DNA from: Pseudomonas fluorescens
Lineage (GTDB): Bacteria > Pseudomonadota > Gammaproteobacteria > Pseudomonadales > Pseudomonadaceae
DNA length: 64,000 nt
Assembly: GCF_902498065.1 (NCBI RefSeq)
Contig: NZ_CABVIR010000001.1
Coordinates: 1,798,001-1,862,000, forward strand
Direction: 5' to 3'
Shown here in pieces: positions 25,290 to 33,222 of the stretch. Under the pieces are notes generated by a model, which did no database searches, was not told the DNA's origin, and saw only the letters and a program-made list of their open reading frames with translations. Within the stretch, counting starts at the first letter, position 1. Each line of letters opens with the position of its first letter. Both the position numbers and the translations under genes were made by a program.

Positions 25290-26763
25290 TGGGCTGATTC
25301 TTCCCGTAGATTTGGTGGTAGTAGTCGGAGCTGAATACCAGCCCGTCCTCGCGGTTCGCGGCGACTTCCGCCAGACGCGACGCCTTGAGTTCTGAAGGGT
25401 TGCGCTGCCGCGATCGGGCCACTTCGGCCTCATCGGCAAAACCGGCCTCGACCAGCAGCTTCCAGGCCGTGGCCTCATGCACCGGATTGATCCAAGGCAT
25501 CACCGGGCCTTGATAAAACGCGCCGTAGATCGTTCGCGGGTCGACATCCGCCGGCACGACCAATTGGCCGCTCATGATCGCGATGCGCAGCCATTCGCGA
25601 TAAACCGGACGGCACCAGTAGTCGATAAATTCGTGCTGTAGCAGGTCATAACCCAACTGCCCCTCGACCAGCTCCTGACGCTGGGCCGAGTAGGTGCCGT
25701 CGTAGCTGCGCGCCACACTGGAATAGGTACTGCGCGTGCCCGCCGCGACCGCCTTAAGCTGGCCGTTGCGAAACCCCTCAAGGAACGGGTTTGGTCGATT
25801 GCTTTCAATCATCCCGATGTCTTCACCGGGCAGCAGCGTGTCGATCACGATGCCCGGCGCGATCGGGAATGTTCGTTCGGGTCGGCTCTCGCCGGAGGTC
25901 GGCGGGACGAAGTCGTCAGGCAAGCCCTTTTTGATGTACATGGCCAACGCCGCGCTAATGCGCGCCGCGACCCGCTCGCTTTCCTCGTAGTCCTTGATGT
26001 CCGCCAAACGGATCAGCACCGCGTGCAGCAGCGGCTGGCCACGGTTCTGACCAATGCGCTTGCGGTGCGCGATGTGAATCATCTGCTCGACCGGCACCCG
26101 CTTGGTCTTCTGCGCCAGATTGCCGCCCAGGTCGCCGGGGTGGGTCTTCAGCAGGTGATAAGCCCGCACCCGGCGCCAGGCATTGCGCTCGACGCCCTGG
26201 ACGATGCCCTTGGATAAATCGGTGTACTCAATGGGCAAGTAATCCGGTTCCAACAGCTCCAGGGCGAAGGGCACACCGTGCAAATGCTCGTAGCCCGGCA
26301 CCTTGCCGATCAGCTTTTGCGCCAAGGTTTCGCCATCGCGCAGCCAGGTGCGACAGACCAAGCGTTCCATTTGCGGCCGGCTCAGTTCCCCGGACGTCTC
26401 CGGCTTGAGCGACCATTCCCCCCACAGGGCTTTGATCGCGGCCGCAAAATCGACATGCACCGCACCGTCATAGCCCAGCGGGATCGGCTCCACCGCAATG
26501 CCGGGGCCGCCCACCACGCGCTCTTCCAGGCGGTCAAACAGGCCGGTGACAAGGTCGTGATCCTCGTCCAGCTTGCGGCACTGCTCACGCAACGATTTCA
26601 GCGTGCGATTCAGCGAGCCGTCGGCACTGCGCGCCTGTTTCTTGGCCTTGTGCGTGCGGGTCACCGTGGCCGCCTCAAAGGCCATGATCACGTTCCGGGC
26701 GCGCAGGCGCTCGGCGACCATGCCGGGAAACAGCGGCGCCAGGGCTTTATCGAGCAGGTTCAA
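25228..26763 (-). CDS. Portal protein (lambda gpB family)
   Basis: 511 residues from TTG 26763, which overlaps the W stop (TTGA). MNLLDKALAPLFPGMVAERLRARNVIMAFEAATVTRTHK, and then DHDLVTGLFDRLEERVVGGPGIAVEPIPLG, are typical of lambda-type portals. EWSLKPETSGELSRPQMERLVCRTWLRDGE and the VLIRLADIKDYEESERVAARISAALAMYIKKG segment are conserved too. It forms the dodecameric DNA entry ring. Confidence 0.93.
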   Translation of the reverse strand: MNLLDKALAPLFPGMVAERLRARNVIMAFEAATVTRTHKAKKQARSADGSLNRTLKSLREQCRKLDEDHDLVTGLFDRLEERVVGGPGIAVEPIPLGYDGAVHVDFAAAIKALWGEWSLKPETSGELSRPQMERLVCRTWLRDGETLAQKLIGKVPGYEHLHGVPFALELLEPDYLPIEYTDLSKGIVQGVERNAWRRVRAYHLLKTHPGDLGGNLAQKTKRVPVEQMIHIAHRKRIGQNRGQPLLHAVLIRLADIKDYEESERVAARISAALAMYIKKGLPDDFVPPTSGESRPERTFPIAPGIVIDTLLPGEDIGMIESNRPNPFLEGFRNGQLKAVAAGTRSTYSSVARSYDGTYSAQRQELVEGQLGYDLLQHEFIDYWCRPVYREWLRIAIMSGQLVVPADVDPRTIYGAFYQGPVMPWINPVHEATAWKLLVEAGFADEAEVARSRQRNPSELKASRLAEVAANREDGLVFSSDYYHQIYGKNQPNDDEKQRAADAASGGGPKDD

Positions 26764-26969
26764 CCGAACGTCGCCAGGGAATAACCCGGGCGCCCCCCAC
26801 GCTGCGCCATGGCCACACGCCGCTCCCACTCCAGCCGGCCGGTGCGGATGGCTGGCAAGTCGGACATGACGACCCGGCGGCCGTTGAACTGCACGTCTTT
26901 GCCGGCCAGCACGTCCGCCTCGGCTTGCAGGTACTTATCAAGCATTTCCTGAGGTGTTAACGCAGCCAT
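26760..26969 (-). CDS. Head completion protein W (lambda gpW-like)
   Basis: 69 residues, MAALTPQEMLDKYLQAEADVLAGKDVQFNGRRVVMSDLPAIRTGRLEWERRVA. Same length and pattern as lambda gpW (68 residues), which stabilises packaged DNA and lets FII attach. It overlaps both terminase and portal genes by a few bases. Confidence 0.93.
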   Translation of the reverse strand: MAALTPQEMLDKYLQAEADVLAGKDVQFNGRRVVMSDLPAIRTGRLEWERRVAMAQRGGRPGYSLATFG

Positions 26970-28987
26970 GCGCTCGCTCCTGTTTCAATCCAGCCGCCGG
27001 CGGCAGGCTGGTGGTCGGGTTGAGATTGGATCGGCGCCGGGGCCGGTTCTGGCACCGACTCGACAACGGGTTGATCTGGCTCGGTGCCGTCTTCGGGATC
27101 GTCCGGTTCGTCGGACACCTCCCACATGCCCGACGCCGTGTTTTGGCTGGCCAACAGGTCAAGGTCGAGGCCGAATTTTTCCTGACAGATCCGCAAGGCC
27201 GCCAAGGCGTACACAAAGCAGTCGAGCGCCTCGTTGCGCCGCTTGCTGGCATCCCAACGCAGCACGCGGCGCCCGCGGGCCATGATCCACTTCTTGGTTT
27301 CACTGGTGATCTGCTTCAGTTCGTGCTCATCGCAGATCTGGTCATCGGCAGGAAAATGCACCAGCCCCGGCACCGGACGATCACCATCCGGCTGCAACTT
27401 GAGCCGGTTGTAAATCACCTCTTTGGCGTTGTCGGTACCAATTTCGGTCAGGTAGGTTTTTGACTTCTTTTCCTTGCGCCGCGGGAAGCTCGCAATCGGC
27501 TTGCCGTAGGTACTGGCCCCGAAGATCGGTATCACCCAATGCACGCCATGCTTGCGGCTTTCAGCCCGGACAGCGTCCGAATGGTGGCCGCCGGAGTCCC
27601 AGCACCACCGCTCGACCCGCATCAGCGCACCGTCAGCACGGGTGAACATGCGGTGCAGCTCAAGCCCCACCTTGCGCTTGAGCACCGCACTGGATGGATC
27701 GCCGTACAGAATCTTGCGATAGATCAGCCACGCCTCTTCGCCGGCCCCCCAACCCCACACCCGCAATTCGTAACGGTCGTCCTGGGTATCCACCGAACCG
27801 GTCAGCACGACCACTCGCGGCGGCACTTGAGCGGCGTACACCTCACGCCGTCCGTGCAACAGCTCCCAATCGACTTTCTCGGTCTGGTCTTCCTCCCAGG
27901 TCTCGCCCAACGTGGTGTTGGTAAAGGTCTTGAGCTTGCCCCGGTCCTTGCCGGCCTTGACGCGCTCGTCGGCGATTTTTACCCAAGTGGTGAACGTCGA
28001 ATACACCGTCCAGATATGGAACGTGAGCCGCCGCGGCGTGCGCACCGGCGTATCGTCCGCTTCGAACCACTCGATACTGTCGCGCGTCCAAATGCCGGTC
28101 TTCTCGCAGATGTACCGGCCGGTTCGGGACGCCTCGATCATCTCGTGGTGTTCGAACGTACAGCCGTTACCGGACTCGCACAGATACCAAGCCTTGACGA
28201 CCTCGCCGCGCTCATCCTTCAGCCACTTGATTCCAAACGCCTCATCCGGGCCGCCCCACTTCAGAGTCTGCTCGGTGCGGCAATGCGGGCAGCGAATGTG
28301 AAAGCGCATCAGGTAGGCCGATTCCTCGGCCGCCCGGGTGATCTGGCAGGTGCCAGCTAACTTGGGCGTAGAACCGCGAATCGACTTGGGATAGGTCGCA
28401 CCCTCCAGGCGCTTATCGCCGAGGAACGTCGGCGAACCCTCGCCGTCAATGTCTTCATCGAAGTTCGACAGCTCGTCATAACCCACTTCGTCCGGGCTTT
28501 TCTCGCGGTAGTTACCGCCGGCCGTGCCACCCAGCCACCACAGCACCTTGCGGTTTTCGAAGACCTTGGATTCTTGGGTGTTGTCGCCGTGTTTCTTTCC
28601 GCACCAGGGCGCCAGGGCCTTGATCACCGGCACGTCGCGAATCATCGGATCGACGTGCTTTTTCATGATGTCTTTGGCGTCGTCGTCGGTCGGACTCCAC
28701 ATGCAGACGCTGCGCTTTTTGTGTTCGATCTTGTAGGCGATGTTCGCCACCAACATCTTGGTGTAACCCACCCGCGCCGACTTCAGCAGGTTCAGTTCTT
28801 CGATCAGGTCGTTGCCCATGGCGTTTAGCAAGGGCACTTGAAACGCCTCGGTGGTCCATTTGCCTTCGCCGTAGGACGACTCTGACGACATGTAGAAATA
28901 CTTGTCTGCCCATTCGACCGCCGTTAGTGGCGCATCTTTGTGCAGGCTCTTCAGCCCGCGGCGGACAGCGTCAACTAGCGACCTCAT
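26957..28987 (-). CDS. Terminase large subunit (gpA-like)
   Basis: 676 residues from ATG 28987. GpA family: PLTAVEWADKYFYMSSESSYGEGKWTTEAFQVPLLNAMG near the N-terminus, ATPase adenine/Walker A-like LNLLKSARVGYTKMLVANIAY (about residue 70), Walker B-like EVGYDELSNFDED (about 160), a zinc-binding HIRCPHCRTEQTLKWGG and the nuclease domain with LTGSVDTQDDRYELRVWGWG. The motor and cos/pac-cutting enzyme. The C-terminal tail is Pro-rich and probably variable. Confidence 0.95.
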   Translation of the reverse strand: MRSLVDAVRRGLKSLHKDAPLTAVEWADKYFYMSSESSYGEGKWTTEAFQVPLLNAMGNDLIEELNLLKSARVGYTKMLVANIAYKIEHKKRSVCMWSPTDDDAKDIMKKHVDPMIRDVPVIKALAPWCGKKHGDNTQESKVFENRKVLWWLGGTAGGNYREKSPDEVGYDELSNFDEDIDGEGSPTFLGDKRLEGATYPKSIRGSTPKLAGTCQITRAAEESAYLMRFHIRCPHCRTEQTLKWGGPDEAFGIKWLKDERGEVVKAWYLCESGNGCTFEHHEMIEASRTGRYICEKTGIWTRDSIEWFEADDTPVRTPRRLTFHIWTVYSTFTTWVKIADERVKAGKDRGKLKTFTNTTLGETWEEDQTEKVDWELLHGRREVYAAQVPPRVVVLTGSVDTQDDRYELRVWGWGAGEEAWLIYRKILYGDPSSAVLKRKVGLELHRMFTRADGALMRVERWCWDSGGHHSDAVRAESRKHGVHWVIPIFGASTYGKPIASFPRRKEKKSKTYLTEIGTDNAKEVIYNRLKLQPDGDRPVPGLVHFPADDQICDEHELKQITSETKKWIMARGRRVLRWDASKRRNEALDCFVYALAALRICQEKFGLDLDLLASQNTASGMWEVSDEPDDPEDGTEPDQPVVESVPEPAPAPIQSQPDHQPAAGGWIETGASAWLR

Positions 28988-29522
28988 CCAAGGTGGCGAT
29001 GTACTCATCCAAAAGCTCCGGCACACGGTCAGCCAGCCCAATAGCAGCGTTACGCGTAACGGCAATTTCGTTCTCGACGGCATCAAGATGACGCACGGCG
29101 ATATCGGGGTGCTTGCGTTTCACGAGCTTGGGGATGGTGTTAAGGGTTACGGCCAATTGCGCCGACAACTTGGACAGCGCGAAAGTCATGAAAGCGACCG
29201 GGGCCAACTCCTTGTCGCCGATCTTGTTTTTGCGGGCTTGGGCGTCGGCCTGCTCCCGGGTCAGTCGCAGGCGCTCGCAATCGATCTTGTAGCCAATGAG
29301 CGGATCGACTTCCTCGGCGCCCGGTTGTTGCTTCCCGGTCTGGTGTTGCAGGCGGTTATCCAGCACCGACCGAACGTCATAAAACGACTCGCGGCCGATC
29401 TTCGCGACTGCCGCGACGTCCCATTTATCAAAGGCCTGCACCGAAATACCGAGGCTGTCGGCCATGTTCTTCTTGTTCAGCCAGCCCGGCTGCCGCGTGA
29501 TCGTGATGATCTTGGAAGACAT
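28971..29522 (-). CDS. Terminase small subunit (Nu1-like)
   Basis: 183 residues from MSSKIITITRQPGWLNKKNMADSLGISVQAFDKWDVAAVAKIGRESFYDVRSVLDNRL. The N-terminal winged helix-turn-helix (LGISVQAFDKW) is that of Nu1/DUF1441-type small terminases, which recognise the packaging site. A central helical region (LRLTREQADAQARKNKIGDKE) supports oligomerisation. It overlaps the large subunit gene by 17 bases. Confidence 0.88.
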   Translation of the reverse strand: MSSKIITITRQPGWLNKKNMADSLGISVQAFDKWDVAAVAKIGRESFYDVRSVLDNRLQHQTGKQQPGAEEVDPLIGYKIDCERLRLTREQADAQARKNKIGDKELAPVAFMTFALSKLSAQLAVTLNTIPKLVKRKHPDIAVRHLDAVENEIAVTRNAAIGLADRVPELLDEYIATLDEVAS

Positions 29523-29696
29523 AACAACAACCAACCTCTGGAAAAGGGTCATACATAGCGATGAGGCGGGGCCCGAATTACCCCCAATGGGGGTGGGGTC
29601 TGGGAGTACCTTCTGGATTTCACCCCGAGGCCGCCTGTCAACGAAAACCGCACGAAAAGGGGATGTTTTTCGACATTTCGCGCCCTCGACGCGTGA

Positions 29697-30431
29697 TCAG
29701 CGAGCCGACGCGCGCGCATCGGCGAATGCCTGGGCAAACTCGGCCGCGTGGTTCGCCTTTACGATGTTCTCGCCGATCTTGAAGAACGGAAAAATGGTGC
29801 GGTAACGCGGCGCCGATGCGCTGAAGACAAAGACCGGGCGGACTTCATCACCCTTACCGACTCGCTCCCACACTGCCCGCGAACCATCAACCTCACCAGA
29901 GAAGTACCGATGGGCGTTTCCTTTGGCGTTGCTTCGCCGGCTGTTAGTGGCATTGGCCTGATAGCCCGCGCGCATCGAAGCGGCGCCCAAGCCCGAAAGG
30001 ATCTTGGTCATGGTGCCGCGCGAGACGTTGCCGTATTGGTTCATGAATGGCGCCGTGGGAACGGCATACTCACTGGACTGCATGATGCCGCGCGCAATCA
30101 GAGCCTTTTCAAAGCGCTTGTGCGGACGCAGACCACCAGCAACAGCCTGTTGAAGGTAAACATCAGCGGGGATGCCAGACGTCCATGAGTCCTTGAAATA
30201 CACCTCGGCCGGCTTACCAGCAGTAGTGGCCGCCTTCGTAAACAGGCTGTTCAGCGTGGTCGGTGTCGGTCGATCAAGTCGCGTCTTCATCACCGGGATC
30301 ATGCCTTTTTTGACCCGCTTAGCTAGCCGGGTGGCCATCAATACCCGCGCAAAGGGCACCTGCCGCCGGGCCATATCGTCCAGCTCCCAGAGAACTGGGG
30401 CAGCATCCAATCCAATACCTACCTTGAACAC
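29697..30431 (-). CDS. Phage protein of unknown function, possibly minor tail/neck (gpZ-like)
   Basis: 244 residues from GTG 30431, which has GGGGAGG eight bases upstream. Basic, with AxPVLWELDDMARRQVPFARVLMATRLAKRVKKGMIPVMKTRLDRPTPTTLNSLF: this opening resembles phage gpZ/gp10-type proteins that start with an assembly helix. A C-terminal beta region follows (RYFSGEVDGSRAVWERVG...VRPVFVFSASAPRYRTIFPFFKIGENIVKA). Situated between holin and terminase rather than in the tail module. Assignment is tentative. Confidence 0.5.
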   Translation of the reverse strand: MFKVGIGLDAAPVLWELDDMARRQVPFARVLMATRLAKRVKKGMIPVMKTRLDRPTPTTLNSLFTKAATTAGKPAEVYFKDSWTSGIPADVYLQQAVAGGLRPHKRFEKALIARGIMQSSEYAVPTAPFMNQYGNVSRGTMTKILSGLGAASMRAGYQANATNSRRSNAKGNAHRYFSGEVDGSRAVWERVGKGDEVRPVFVFSASAPRYRTIFPFFKIGENIVKANHAAEFAQAFADARASAR

Positions 30432-30457
30432 TGCACAACCCTCCCCTCTGCCAGCTA

Positions 30458-30802
30458 TTACTGATCGCCCAATTTTTTGGTTGTCGGTGGGCTGCTAACA
30501 CCCGCCTTCCTGGCCAAAAACTGGGTGTAAAGGCCTCCCGCGACATCTGCCCCAATCACCGCGATCACGATGCCCAGTCCCGCAGCTAAATACAGGTTGT
30601 TCCAGAGCGCCATTGCTAGCAGCAAAGTAGCCATTCCCAGAAGACCGGACGCGAGAAACCGTAACGCTACGCGTTGCAGGATCTGCTGTAGGCCCAGGTC
30701 ACTACCTGACGCTCTCAGCATCTCTCCTGATAGGCCCGCCATGCTCAACAGTATCAACAGCCAAAGGGGTACATCCGCGAGAGCTTGTTGCTCTGTGCTC
30801 AT
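30458..30802 (-). CDS. Holin (three-helix phage holin family)
   Basis: 114 residues with three hydrophobic segments (VPLWLLILLSMAGLSGEML; VALRFLASGLLGMATLLLAMALWNNL; YLAAGLGIVIAVIGADVAGGLYTQF) and a charged C-terminus (KKLGDQ), as in the LydA / holin superfamily. It would form the membrane lesion that frees the endolysin. It is the first gene after the putative late leader, well separated from the endolysin (9.5-10.1 kb). Confidence 0.82.
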   Translation of the reverse strand: MSTEQQALADVPLWLLILLSMAGLSGEMLRASGSDLGLQQILQRVALRFLASGLLGMATLLLAMALWNNLYLAAGLGIVIAVIGADVAGGLYTQFLARKAGVSSPPTTKKLGDQ

Positions 30803-30883
30803 CTGTAGTCCTCAAATAGGTTCGGCCTCCATGTCACTGTCATCCGCGCAGAGCAAAGAGGCAGGCATGGGGCCGAAAACGAA

Positions 30884-30909
30884 AAAGCCCCGCTCAATGG
30901 CGGGGCTTG
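30884..30909 (-). terminator. Leader terminator 2 (proximal to holin)
   Basis: Minus strand AAGCCCCGCCATTGAGCGGGGCTTTTT: long GC-rich stem, loop CATTGA and five T. Confidence 0.85.
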
Positions 30910-30918
30910 TAAGTAGGT

Positions 30919-30950
30919 ACAAAAAACCCGACTCATTGGCCGGGTTTTTG
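30919..30950. terminator. Leader terminator 1, bidirectional
   Basis: AAAAAACCCGACTCATTGG followed by CCGGGTTTTTGA: the stem AAAACCCG/CGGGTTTT has A and T tracts on both sides. On the minus strand it lies upstream of the second terminator. Confidence 0.75.
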
Positions 30951-31132
30951 AAAGCGTCTCGCTGCGTTCACAGCAACACACGCTGCTATGAAAACAGATC
31001 TATTCCGCGCGGAAAACACCTTTTTGAAGGGAAGTCAGCTACCCTACGGAACAGCCTACACAGAACAATTTTAACGCAATCACAGTCGACAAGAATCGAA
31101 TTCAGACTGTCAAACCAACTACGGTAATAAGC

Positions 31133-32401
31133 ATGCTCGACCTAATCACTGACAAAGTCACACGCTTCTATTTGAACTCTAATGATTTTAATGGATACCC
31201 TGTTCACGCCCTAAAAAAAGACTTCAAACTTAATAACACAAAAGCAAAACAGGTGCTTGTAGACCTCGTATCGAGCAACCTTATTGAAGTAGTCTTTGGC
31301 AACATTCACCCGAACCCCCACATCAAAGCATTTTCAGGAACGTCTGTAGCCCAGCAACTAGAATTCCTTGATACGCTAGAGTTCTCAGATCATTTCTGCC
31401 TCTATCCGGTGCCGCAAACTCTAGAAGGATTTCCCGCACTTCCCGACTTCACGCCAACACCCTACACAAAACTGCTTGCACTCGGCGCCGGCCAACTAGA
31501 CTTCAGGGTGTTTGATCTATCTGTACTCGAACATTATCGAAATGACCCTCGCTACCATTACGAAACCGACTTTATCAATGGAAACATATCTATACGGGAC
31601 GAATATTTCGAATCGTCTTCTATGCCCGAGCACGATCAAATATTACTGCAATCCTTTGGCTTTGCTCACGACAAAGACCTAAACAGAGCAGTTGCAGTTT
31701 TCTTAAGGTATCTTTCCGACCTAAGCCCAGAACACCAGGCTATATGGAAAGCAAAAGAACTTTGCGACGAGCATCAGCTCCATCCTGGTTACTTAGCAAA
31801 TAGCATGGGTCACTGGGGAACAAAAATATCAATATTTTCTGCCTTCACTCAAGAAATTGATTTAATCAACAAAATGGCAGAAATCATCAAAAAGCCACCT
31901 TTATTCCGAAAAAGCTTTATCAATGAAAAGCCAAGAGACTTTGGATTTCTGCTTCGACCCACACTAGCCGAGTTTAATAAGTTTGTTTTACTGCTAGACC
32001 AAATGATGTCGGACAATCTGAATAAAAAATTCTTCTCGCCTGAGCTAGAGCTTGAAGAGGACAATGAAAGACCTGACGGCAAAATCGAAGTTCGCCAAAA
32101 AGGCACAATTGCGCTTCTTGATGAATGGGCACACACTTGCTTCGTCGCTGAAGAAGAGGAACCAATAAAAGAGATGATGGATGCGTTTCGAAAAGTACGA
32201 AAGTTAAGGCAAAGTCCTGCACACTCTATTAAAGAAGACGCATTCGATCAAAAATATTTCCATGAGCAAAGGGCTCTGATGATAGAGGCTTATAGCGCGA
32301 TTCGAATGATACGCTTAATCCTTTCCAACCATCCATCGGTAAAATTAGAACCACCAAAAATAAGCGACTTCTTGTACAAAGGTAAAATTTGGACTATTTA
32401 A
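31133..32401 (+). CDS. Accessory protein with HEPN-like R-x4-H motif
   Basis: 422 residues, markedly AT-rich and antiparallel to the genes on both sides. The N-terminal about 65 residues look like a winged helix (YPVHALKKDFKLNNTKAKQVLVDLVSSNLIEVVFG). The C-terminal helical region contains KVRKLRQSPAHSI, in which R359-QSPA-H364 fits the HEPN ribonuclease motif (R-polar-x3-H), followed by a long helix (QRALMIEAYSAIRMIRLIL). HEPN domains are common RNases in toxins and phage defence. No homologue is recalled. Only weak ribosome binding at the start. It separates Q from the late operon, a known place for morons. Function inferred. Confidence 0.7.
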   Translation: MLDLITDKVTRFYLNSNDFNGYPVHALKKDFKLNNTKAKQVLVDLVSSNLIEVVFGNIHPNPHIKAFSGTSVAQQLEFLDTLEFSDHFCLYPVPQTLEGFPALPDFTPTPYTKLLALGAGQLDFRVFDLSVLEHYRNDPRYHYETDFINGNISIRDEYFESSSMPEHDQILLQSFGFAHDKDLNRAVAVFLRYLSDLSPEHQAIWKAKELCDEHQLHPGYLANSMGHWGTKISIFSAFTQEIDLINKMAEIIKKPPLFRKSFINEKPRDFGFLLRPTLAEFNKFVLLLDQMMSDNLNKKFFSPELELEEDNERPDGKIEVRQKGTIALLDEWAHTCFVAEEEEPIKEMMDAFRKVRKLRQSPAHSIKEDAFDQKYFHEQRALMIEAYSAIRMIRLILSNHPSVKLEPPKISDFLYKGKIWTI

Positions 32402-32436
32402 CACACCCAAAAAAAAGTAATTATCTTTATGTCACA

Positions 32437-32459
32437 GCCGGCACATTTGTGCCGGCTAC
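32437..32459. terminator. Stem-loop between the HEPN-like gene and Q
   Basis: AGCCGGCACA-TT-TGTGCCGGCT: a 10-bp perfect stem between convergent genes. No T tract on the plus strand; on the minus strand a T8 tract follows only about 30 bp later. Possibly a transcriptional barrier. Confidence 0.55.
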
Positions 32460-32507
32460 TCAGGAATAGAGACACCTCCTATAGAATTAAAGCATCATAG
32501 GTACATG

Positions 32508-32897
32508 TCATGCCGCATCACGCTTCTCACTCACTGCACAGTCGATCCACGCAGCACCAGCCCTAGCTAACTCACGAGCTTTACCCTCGCTGATCCGATA
32601 GTGCTTACCTACACGCGCCATCGGCCATTTCGCACCAAAGTACAACCAGATAATATCGCCCATTTGCTGATCTCGGCGCGTGAGCAGGGCTACCGCGCGG
32701 TCAATGACAATAGCCCAGTCATCGGTGATGCAATAATTTTTACTCGCGGACACTTGCGTAACTGCTTGCCGCATCAACGCGAACGTCGGGGAAATGTAGG
32801 TAGGCAATCCTGCACCATCCATTCGCCACCATCCCCACTGCTCAAGTAGGTATTCGGTATCTCCCAGTGGTCGCCCTGCCGGCTTTCGAATCATCAT
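32508..32897 (-). CDS. Antitermination protein Q-like regulator
   Basis: 129 residues from Met codons at 32897/32894. MMIRKPAGRPLGDTEYLLEQWGWWRMDGAG then TDDWAIVIDRAVALLTRRDQQMGDIIWLYFGAKWPMARVGKHYRISEGKARELARAGAAWIDC: this is the PF06530-type antitermination Q family, with the WGxWxR opening and C-terminal helix-turn-helix. It acts at the late promoter to let polymerase ignore terminators. Last gene of the leftward early operon, as expected. Confidence 0.85.
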   Translation of the reverse strand: MMIRKPAGRPLGDTEYLLEQWGWWRMDGAGLPTYISPTFALMRQAVTQVSASKNYCITDDWAIVIDRAVALLTRRDQQMGDIIWLYFGAKWPMARVGKHYRISEGKARELARAGAAWIDCAVSEKRDAA

Positions 32898-32901
32898 GTT
32901 C

Positions 32902-33222
32902 TCAATCCCCAGTGTAGTTTGTTCCGCCCGCCCCCAGGCGGTTCGCTTTGTCGTTTTTGCTCTGTAACCCATCCACCTGGCTCGGGCTTTTCAGAGCCAA
33001 AATTTCACGTTGTGCGTGCTGTAATTTGAAACTCAACTGAGTGACCAACTCGTCGGAAGAAAGCACCAACTTGCTGCCCCTAACAACCCAACCTGAACCG
33101 TTGCAATCAGTGCAAACCAGTTCATAAAACAAACCTTTTACTACCGCTTTTCCCGCGCAGATCAAGCAAGGCTCGAGCTCGATCCGTTCACGCTTAAAGC
33201 CAGGCACTCGCCCTTTCTGCAT
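32902..33222 (-). CDS. Small zinc-finger phage protein
   Basis: 106 residues. ELEPCLICAGKAVVKGLFYELVCTDCNGSGWV holds C-x2-C ... C-x2-C, resembling the DnaJ zinc-finger repeat (CxxCxGxG). A coiled stretch (ELVTQLSFKLQHAQREILALKSPSQVDG) follows. Common as an unnamed gene in Pseudomonas phages before Q; function unknown. Overlaps the recombinase gene by 29 bases. Confidence 0.75.
   Translation of the reverse strand: MQKGRVPGFKRERIELEPCLICAGKAVVKGLFYELVCTDCNGSGWVVRGSKLVLSSDELVTQLSFKLQHAQREILALKSPSQVDGLQSKNDKANRLGAGGTNYTGD

Larger units (their letters stand above)
30803..31132. promoter_or_regulatory. Late-operon leader region with two terminators
   Basis: The 330-bp gap between the divergent HEPN-like gene and the holin holds two minus-strand terminators (30887-30907 and 30923-30949). 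On the minus strand a perfect -35 (TTGACA, 31113-31108) is present, but the expected -10 (around 31090-31085) is poor. A promoter followed by terminators ahead of the late genes is the arrangement used by Q antiterminators; this is an inference. Confidence 0.5.
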
